Shown here: positions 57,597 to 64,000 of the stretch, piece after piece
Layout: each line of letters starts with the position of its first letter
How positions within the stretch are numbered: the stretch's first letter is position 1
DNA from: Stomorhina lunata
Lineage: Eukaryota > Arthropoda > Insecta > Diptera > Rhiniidae
Direction: 5' to 3'
DNA length: 64,000 nucleotides
Assembly (NCBI GenBank): GCA_933228675.1
Contig: OW121743.1
Coordinates: 78,859,995 to 78,923,994, forward strand
Program-made: the position numbers and the translations under genes
The notes under the pieces: generated by a model
Told to the model about the DNA's origin: nothing
Databases searched by the model: none
Seen by the model: only the letters and a program-made list of their open reading frames with translations

Positions 57597-58589
57597 TATG
57601 TATATATCTCGAAAACTAGAGCTGTTTAAAAAAAAAGTGAGTTAAAGAAATTGGAACCCTATATAAGATGTATGCAAATTTACATAATTTTCGTGTTTCG
57701 CTGTGTTGTCTATATCAGACTCTGGTGGTACCATATGTGGTAGTCATACCTTTAAAATTGCTACCATGGCTCGTGTTTTAATACTTAATGCTCAAATTAC
57801 TCTTGTTTTTGTTAATAAGTTTTGTTTTTTTTTTTTGTTTTATTATTGTCGCGTTTTTATTTGTTGTTTTCGTTTGTGTGTTTTTTATTAGTTAATGTAG
57901 GTTTCTTTTATATTTTTCATAAGGTGGAAAACATTATTAAAACAAATTCAGGTCAATGTTTTCTACGGTATTGATTTTTAAGAGCAAATGGGTTTTTTTT
58001 TCTATTTCGTGTCTTATTGAGTGTCGCTCTATGTTTTTTTTTTTCAAATATTTTGTTTGAAACAATTTTTCGCTTGATACTTCTATTAGATGGCAATTGT
58101 TTGGGGTTTGATATGACGTTCGAAAATAAAAGATTTTCATTAATTGGAAATTTGTCTGACTAAAAAATTTCGACAAATTTTGAATATTTTCAAAAACGTT
58201 TTAATATGTTTTTCATTCTTTTGTTTTTTTGTTAATTGAGTTTTAAATGAAACCAATTTATTTAAACATTTTTTTTAGTTTTTGAATTTTATTTGATACA
58301 TTTTAGGGGTGGGTTGCACCTTAAATATTGTATTTTTTTTTTTTAAATTCATTCGAATAAAATAACACAACAAAGCAGCTTAAATAAAAAAACAAAGGTG
58401 TGTAATCAAATGCTAAAACGGAAATTAAACTATTTGATTAATTTCTGTTAATACATTTTAATATTAAACAATATAAACTTTTAAACATAGCAAAGTTTTT
58501 TTTTGTCGCTTTTTGGGAGGAAGGTTAAATTGTTATAATATTTTTTTTTTACAAATTGTTTTGTTCAAAGTTCTTTTATTTTTTGTTTT
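57597..58589. other. T-rich intronic sequence
   Basis: No gene. It is strand-asymmetric and T-rich, as in many fly introns. Open frames at 57703-57891 and 57937-58176 lack motifs. Confidence 0.5.
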
Positions 58590-58599
58590 GATCAATTTC

Positions 58600-58647
58600 A
58601 AAGTCAATTAATTTTTTTCCATTTCATTTATTTCTTTACAGGTAAGT
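58600..58647 (+). promoter_or_regulatory. Recursive (ratchet) splice site candidate 2
   Basis: A pyrimidine-rich tract (TTTTTTTCCATTTCATTTAT then TTCTTTA) ends in CAG at 58639-58641, joined directly to the perfect donor GTAAGT at 58642-58647. The juxtaposed acceptor and donor with no exon between them are the recursive-splice signature. It lies 27.5 kb downstream of candidate 1. Confidence 0.65.
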
Positions 58648-59384
58648 TTCCTTAATGGCAGTGGAACATATTTGAATTTATCTGACGAGTTATGGGATTT
58701 GCTATATACGAGTATCTGAGTCATCGACAATTAATGTAAAATTTTATTCTTTTAATCAACTTTTTTTCTAAAAAAGGGTTTTTAGTTAAACTTTCCATTT
58801 TTTTCTAAAGATTTATTTCCTTCTGATCCTTTCAGACCTTAATATTTATATTTTCTTTTGTTTATAATTTAAATTCTGAAAAATATTTTCTTTTTTATTA
58901 CAAAACACCTTAAACAATCTCTTTACAAATCATCTTTTTTTCTACGTCTCTTGGTTAAACTATTTTTTGTTTTTTTTAATTTTTGTTTTCTTTTATTGAA
59001 AACAATTTCTTTTTCCACGTTCTTCCGACTTTCTTTTCAAAAATTCTTAAGAAATTTATCTTTATTTAAAATGAATGCATTTCACATTTATCTTTTGATT
59101 CTTTTATCTCATTTTTAAACAATTTCTTAAATAAAATGCGCTTTACAATTTTTTATTTTGCCACAGAGTTGCCAGGTTTTGATAAGAATGATTTTCTATT
59201 AAAATTCTCTCTCGTTAAGAATAATAAACAGAGGTCGGCACAAAGAGAACAGAACAAATCGTTGGTAGAGTTGCCGCTTTTTATACTTTTAACTAAAATA
59301 GGTATTTTTTCTAAAGTTCTAATGTTTTAAAAAGATAAAGCTTTCTACTCCATTTCTTTAATATTTTAATCACAATTTTTTTTT
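58648..59384. other. T-rich intronic sequence
   Basis: Nothing assigned. The open frame at 59136-59330 has no recognisable motif. Confidence 0.5.
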
Positions 59385-61740
59385 CTGAAAAATTTTTCTG
59401 TGGAAAATTTTATACCAAAAATTTTTCCATAGAAAATTTTATACCAAAAAATTTTCCATAGAAAATTTTATTGTCAAAAATTATTCTATACAAAAATTTT
59501 ATTGTCAAAAATTTTTCTATACAAACATTTTTTTATCAAAAATTTTTCTATACAAACATTTTTTTATCAAAAATTTTTCAAAAGAAATTTTATTTATCAA
59601 AAATTTTTCTGTAGAAAATTTTTTAACAAAAATTTTCTATAGAACATTTTTTAACAAAAATTATAGAAAACTTTGTTATCCAAAATTGTTTTATAGAAAA
59701 TTTTTTTACAAAATTATTTTAATAGAAAATTTTTTATCAAAAATTTTTCAATAGAAAATTTTTTATCAAAAATTCTTCTATAGAAATTTTTTTTATCAAA
59801 AATTTTTCTATAGAAATTTTTTTTTATCAAATATTTTTAAATCAAAATTATTTCTATAGAATTTTTTTTACCAAAATTTTTGTTTAGAAATTTTTTTATC
59901 CAAAAATTTGTCTATAGAAAATTTTTTTACCAAAAATATATTGATTATCAAAAATTTTTCTATAGAAAATTTTTTTATCAAAAATTTATTTATCAAAAAT
60001 GTTTCTATAGAAAATTTATTTATCAAAAATTTTTCTATAGAAAATTTTTTTATCAAAAATTTTTCTATAGAAAATTTTTTTATCAAAAATTTTTTAAAAG
60101 AAATTTTTTTTTATCAAAAATTTGTCTATAGAAAATTTTTGTATCAAAAATTTTTATAATGAAAATTTTTTTTATCAAAAATTTTTCAATAGAAAATTTT
60201 TATATCAAAAATTTTTCTGTAGAAAATTTTTTTATAAAAAATTTTTGCTATAGAAAATTTTTTTATTCAAAATTTATAGAAAATTTTTCTATAAAATATT
60301 TTTTTATAGAAAATTTTTTTATCACAAATTTGTCTATAGAAAATTTTGTTATCAAAAATTTTTCTATAGAAATTTTTTTTTATCAAAAATTTTTCTATAG
60401 AAAATTTTTTTAACAAAAATTTTTCTATAGAAAACTTTTTTATAGAAAATTGTTTTTATCAAAAATTTTTGTATAGAATATTTTTTATCAAAAATTTTTC
60501 TTCAGAAATTTTTTATCAACAAGTTTTCTATGAAAATTTGTTATCAAAATTTTTTTCGATGGAAAATTTGTTATCAAAAATTTTTCTATAGAAATTTTTT
60601 TATCAAAAATTGTTGCTTTATTTTATCAAAAATTTTTCTATAGAAAATTGTTTTAGCAAAAATTTTTCTATAGAAATTTTTTTTATCAAAAATTATTGGT
60701 TAGAAAATTTTTTTATCAAAAATTCTTCTATAAACATTTTTTTATCTAAAATTTTTCTATAGAAAATTTTTACTCAAAAAATTTTGTATAGAAAATTTGT
60801 TATCAAAAATTTTTATATAGAAAATTTTTTTATCAAAAATTTTTCTATAGAGAATTTTTAATCGAAAATTTTTCTAGAGAAAATGTTTTCATCAAAAATT
60901 TTTGCTATAGAAAATTTTTTTATCAAAAATTTTTCTATAGACAATTTTTTTATTAAAAATTTTTCTATAGAAAATTTTTTTGTCTATAGAGAATTTTTTT
61001 ATCAAAAATTTTTCTATAGAAAAAAAGTTACATTAATAAATAAATGTAACGGATTAGGATCAAATGCGAATACTCTTTCTTTTAGAAAATTTTGTTATTT
61101 TTTGAAAAAAAAATTTTTATCAAAAATTTTTTGTATCAAAAAATTTTTTTTTTGTATCAAAAATTTTTCTATAGAAAATTTTTTTTATCGATAGTGTTTC
61201 TTAAAAAAAATTTTTAACAAAAATTTTCTATAGAAACATTTTTTATTAAAAATTTTTCTACAGAAAATTTTTTTATCACAAATTTTCCTATAGAAAATTT
61301 TTTTATCCAAAATTTTTCTATAGAAAATTTTTTTATTAAAAATTTTTCTATAGAATTTTTTTTTATCAAAAATTTTTGTGGACAATTTTTTTATTAAAAA
61401 ATTTTCCTTACTTGCTTTTTCTATAGAACATTTTTTTATCAAAAATTTTTTCTATAGAAAATTTTTTTTATCAAAAATTTTTGTATACGTAATTTTTTAT
61501 CAAAATTTTGTCTATAAAATTTTTTTTTATCAAAAATTTTTCCATAAAATATGTTTTTCAAAAATTTTTTTATTAAAATTATTTTAATAGAAAATTTTTT
61601 TTTATCAAAATTTTTTTAATTGAAAATTTTTTATCAAAATTTGTTCTATTAAAAATTGTCAATAATTTTTCTTTAGGAATTTTTTTCTATCCAAAATTTT
61701 TCTATAGAAAATTTTTGTATCAAATATTTTTCTTATTTAA
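59385..61740. repeat. ~30-bp CTATAG minisatellite, TTTTTATCAAAA linker
   Basis: About 78 units of ATTTTTCTATAGAAAATTTT then TTTATCAAAA, much more degenerate than the other CTATAG arrays (many indels, CAATAG, GTATAG and CTTCAG variants). A small unique island lies at about 61025-61080 (ACATTAATAAATAAATGTAA). Frames of both strands stay open over stretches because stops are rare in the unit; they are not genes. Confidence 0.95.
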
Positions 61741-61794
61741 ATCAATTAAATTTTCTTTGAAATTTGATGATCGTATCAACAATTTTATAATAAA

Positions 61795-62577
61795 CAAGTA
61801 AGAAAGTGCTATAGTCGATCAAACCCGACCATACGATACCCTTTACCACAAAGGTCAAAGGTGTTCTTTTTCCTGTATAAAGACAAATATTTGCTAAATT
61901 TTGCATCATACAAACATTTTCTCAAGATTTATATATTCATTTGGACTTATATGGGAGCTATGTAGACCGATTATTTCGAAATTTGGCAAATTGATTACAG
62001 TTTTTACATAAATTAGTTATGCGAAAATAAACTCAAAATTCTTATTATCGTTAGATTTACGAGCGTTTTAGTGATTTTTGTATCATTAAGTGCGTTTTAA
62101 AAGAAGAGTTTGTATGGGAGCTATGGTCAAATGTGAACCGTTTTCAACGATATTTGGTACAGTAGATTTGGCTTGAATAGGCAGTACTTTTTTAAATTTC
62201 ATGAAAAAATATTAATATTTGAGGTCAAAATATAAATTCCGGGAAGTGGGACCTATGGGAGGTACCATAAATATTGGACTGATTTTGACCAATTTCAATA
62301 GCCATGGTCCCATTATCAAAAAAATGATCTGTGCCAAATTTCATCAAATTCTCTTTAGAATTGTTAAGTGTACTTTGATTACAAGGTTTACATGGGGGTC
62401 CAGCCTACCGCGCGGCCAGACGGACAGACGGTCTGACATCGCTAAATCGACTCAGAAAGTGATTCTAAGTCTGTTGGTAAACTAAAAGGTAGGTCTAAGA
62501 CAAATATTTTTATGCGTTACATACATCAGCACAAACTTATAATACCCTTTTTACCTATGGTGGTGAAAAGGGTATAA
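61795..62577 (+). mobile_element. Dispersed element family A, copy 6
   Basis: Starts AACAAGTAAGAAAGTGCTAT (about 61795) and ends GGTGGTGAAAAGGGTATAAAT. Conserved words are all present, including ACATGGGGGTCCAGCC and CAGACGGACAGACGG. It directly follows the CTATAG array. Confidence 0.8.
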
Positions 62578-62595
62578 ATATCTCTCCTTCTAGAT

Positions 62596-62807
62596 CTGTG
62601 GCTTGATGCTAAAAGAGCCAATGTCAATTCTTGGCGGATTCTATTCTTTACCCTTTTTATTTAGCACCAACAGCTTATCTCTTACTAACCTCAAAACAGA
62701 TTTATTATTGGCTTTCTGGACAATGTTACCATGAATTTATATAGAAAATAAAAACTTTTCTCAAAACTATTTTTTTTGACATTGTTCCTTTTAGCACCAA
62801 GCCACAG
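62596..62807. mobile_element. 212-bp MITE with 32-bp inverted ends
   Basis: The left end 62596-62627 (CTGTGGCTTGATGCTAAAAG then AGCCAATGTCAA) and right end 62776-62807 are reverse complements with 4 mismatches in 32. The interior is AT-rich without coding sequence. No clear target duplication was seen, so the superfamily is unknown. Confidence 0.75.
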
Positions 62808-64000
62808 AGACAATAAAGTACAATTTGTTGCTTTCAGTTTAAGGAAATTGAAATTCTTCAATTTTGTGTTGAACCTCGATTTAAAGCCATTAAGAATGAA
62901 TCATCATCTGAGTATTTTTTCGTAAAACAGATTCAAAAAAAGATAAACGAACTCACATTAATCTTGCTAAAATTCACCAAACCGCCAAATTGCTTCAACA
63001 CATACAGTCATTCCTCTACTTACGGTCTCACTGCGTAGCATAGCACGGCCCAGAGTGCAGTCAGCGCCAATGAAACGCTTGTTCTAATTGTATGAAATAA
63101 ATAAGAAACTTTTTTCTTCTTCAGTTTTATTACGCGAATTCTTTTTCTTATTATTGCAATTTGCAACAATTCTCGATGATGTATAATGTTGATGCCCATA
63201 AGAAACAACTGAAAACACAAGAACAAATTAAGCAAAATAACAAATGAGATACAACCAAAAAACTCAAAGAAACAAAAAAAACTTTATATGTTTACAAGCC
63301 AAAATCTAAAAGAACCACATAGTGAGGCCAATACCAAAAAAAGTTTAAAGCAAAAAATTCATTTTTCAAGAAAACATGAATCATTCGCCAAGATTTACAA
63401 ATGAAAAACAGAGAAATACTGAGTGAGGCATGCAACCAAAAATACTTATATAAAAATACAAAATTAAAAAAAAAAAGAAAACGGTGAAAAGCTTTTGAAG
63501 TGTTTTTTTCCTTCCTTTCTTTATGGGTTTTTGTTTTATTCTTCTAGAGATTTTCTTTTTCATGTTTTATGAAAGATTTATTTAAGGATAATAAAACAGA
63601 AAATTTATAGAAAAAATAATTCATATTTATTTTTTTTTTTTTCAAAAGATTCATACACAGTCATTTATTCTTTTTAAGCAAATTGTGAACCAAGCGAACA
63701 ATTTGTATTACAAATCTAATAACATTTTCAATTTTTGTCCCCTATTTTTTCATGCTTATGTTTGCTGGGTTATTTGTTTCATATACTTTGTTGTATGCTA
63801 AAAAAAATTTTGAATTTCAAAAATTCATGTTAAACAAACTTGGCCTAGTGCTTGAATAACTGGCTACCGTTTAGTTGTGGTTATATATATATATTTTTGT
63901 CTAGCTATAGGAAATAGTCAGGTATTTATTCTCTACTTTTACAAAAATTGTAGTTGTTATCTGTACAGAAATTTCTTTGTGCATATTTATCATTATTTGC
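62808..64000. other. Intronic sequence to window end
   Basis: No gene, RNA or tandem repeat seen. A slightly GC-richer patch at about 63020-63080 has no recognisable motif on either strand. Confidence 0.5.

Larger units (their letters stand above)
9793..64000 (+). other. Inferred giant intron (continues past window)
   Basis: From the donor at 9793 to the window end there is no convincing coding exon on either strand, but two strong juxtaposed acceptor-donor signals occur on the + strand (31,176/31,177 and 58,641/58,642). The interval is filled with minisatellites and decayed transposons. The segments would be about 21.4 kb and 27.5 kb, in the range known for recursively spliced fly introns. 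If the donor call is wrong the sequence could instead be intergenic. Confidence 0.4.

Noticed and set aside
59868..61587. FIKNFSIENF-type and RKFFYQKF-type open frames on both strands
   Set aside because: They are shadows of the 30-bp CTATAG array, open on both strands, with no start context or domain.

Overview
The window looks like AT-rich, non-coding DNA of a higher fly (Diptera, probably a calyptrate such as a blow fly, flesh fly or house-fly relative). The evidence is the long A-rich leader-like sequence, fly-type splice signals, a rosa-like mariner, a dispersed element with GACGGAC/GTCC runs like those of dipteran mini-me/DINE-1-type elements, and very abundant minisatellites. The species cannot be named from the sequence. 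No intact protein-coding gene is visible. The long open frames over the minisatellites exist only because the repeat units lack stop codons.

Gene context (inference): an A/CA-rich, exon-like stretch (about 8.44-9.79 kb, + strand) ends in AAATG immediately followed by GTATGT, a start codon next to a splice donor. Downstream are two strong zero-nucleotide-exon signals, a pyrimidine tract plus CAG joined directly to a consensus donor, at 31,176/31,177 (CAG|GTATGT) and 58,641/58,642 (CAG|GTAAGT). These look like recursive-splicing (ratchet) sites. The simplest reading is that 9.8-64 kb is part of one very long + strand intron removed in steps of about 21 kb and 27 kb.

Layout: 1-6.3 kb is AT-rich flank or leader with a fold-back element. 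At 6.3-8.4 kb lie two head-to-tail non-autonomous DNA transposons with 8-bp TTTTAATT target duplications, each carrying a 21-bp minisatellite. At 10.1-16.6 kb a CTTAAGCTTT-rich array is split by a 2.8-kb decayed hAT element (itself full of nested elements) and by a frameshifted rosa-type mariner. At 17.998-18.143 kb is a near-perfect 63-bp-arm hairpin. At 20.3-30.9 kb lie a 31-bp array, two 11-bp arrays in opposite orientation, a solo LTR, and tandem and dispersed repeats. At 32.9-48 kb is a chain of 30-31-bp minisatellites sharing the palindrome TTTTCTATAGAAAA, several also carrying GGCGATCGCC or its one-CpG-decayed forms. At 49-57.6 kb are dispersed elements, a hAT MITE with a nested element, a 17-bp array with core GACTATAGTC and a palindromic MITE. 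At 59.4-62.8 kb are another CTATAG array, a dispersed element and a small MITE.

Main theme: roughly a third of the window is minisatellite, and most array families have a palindromic or near-palindromic core. Many periods (11, 21, 22, 30-31 bp) lie near whole turns of the DNA helix. The same CTATAG core occurs inside a mobile element and in large free arrays, so a transposon-borne minisatellite may have seeded the family.
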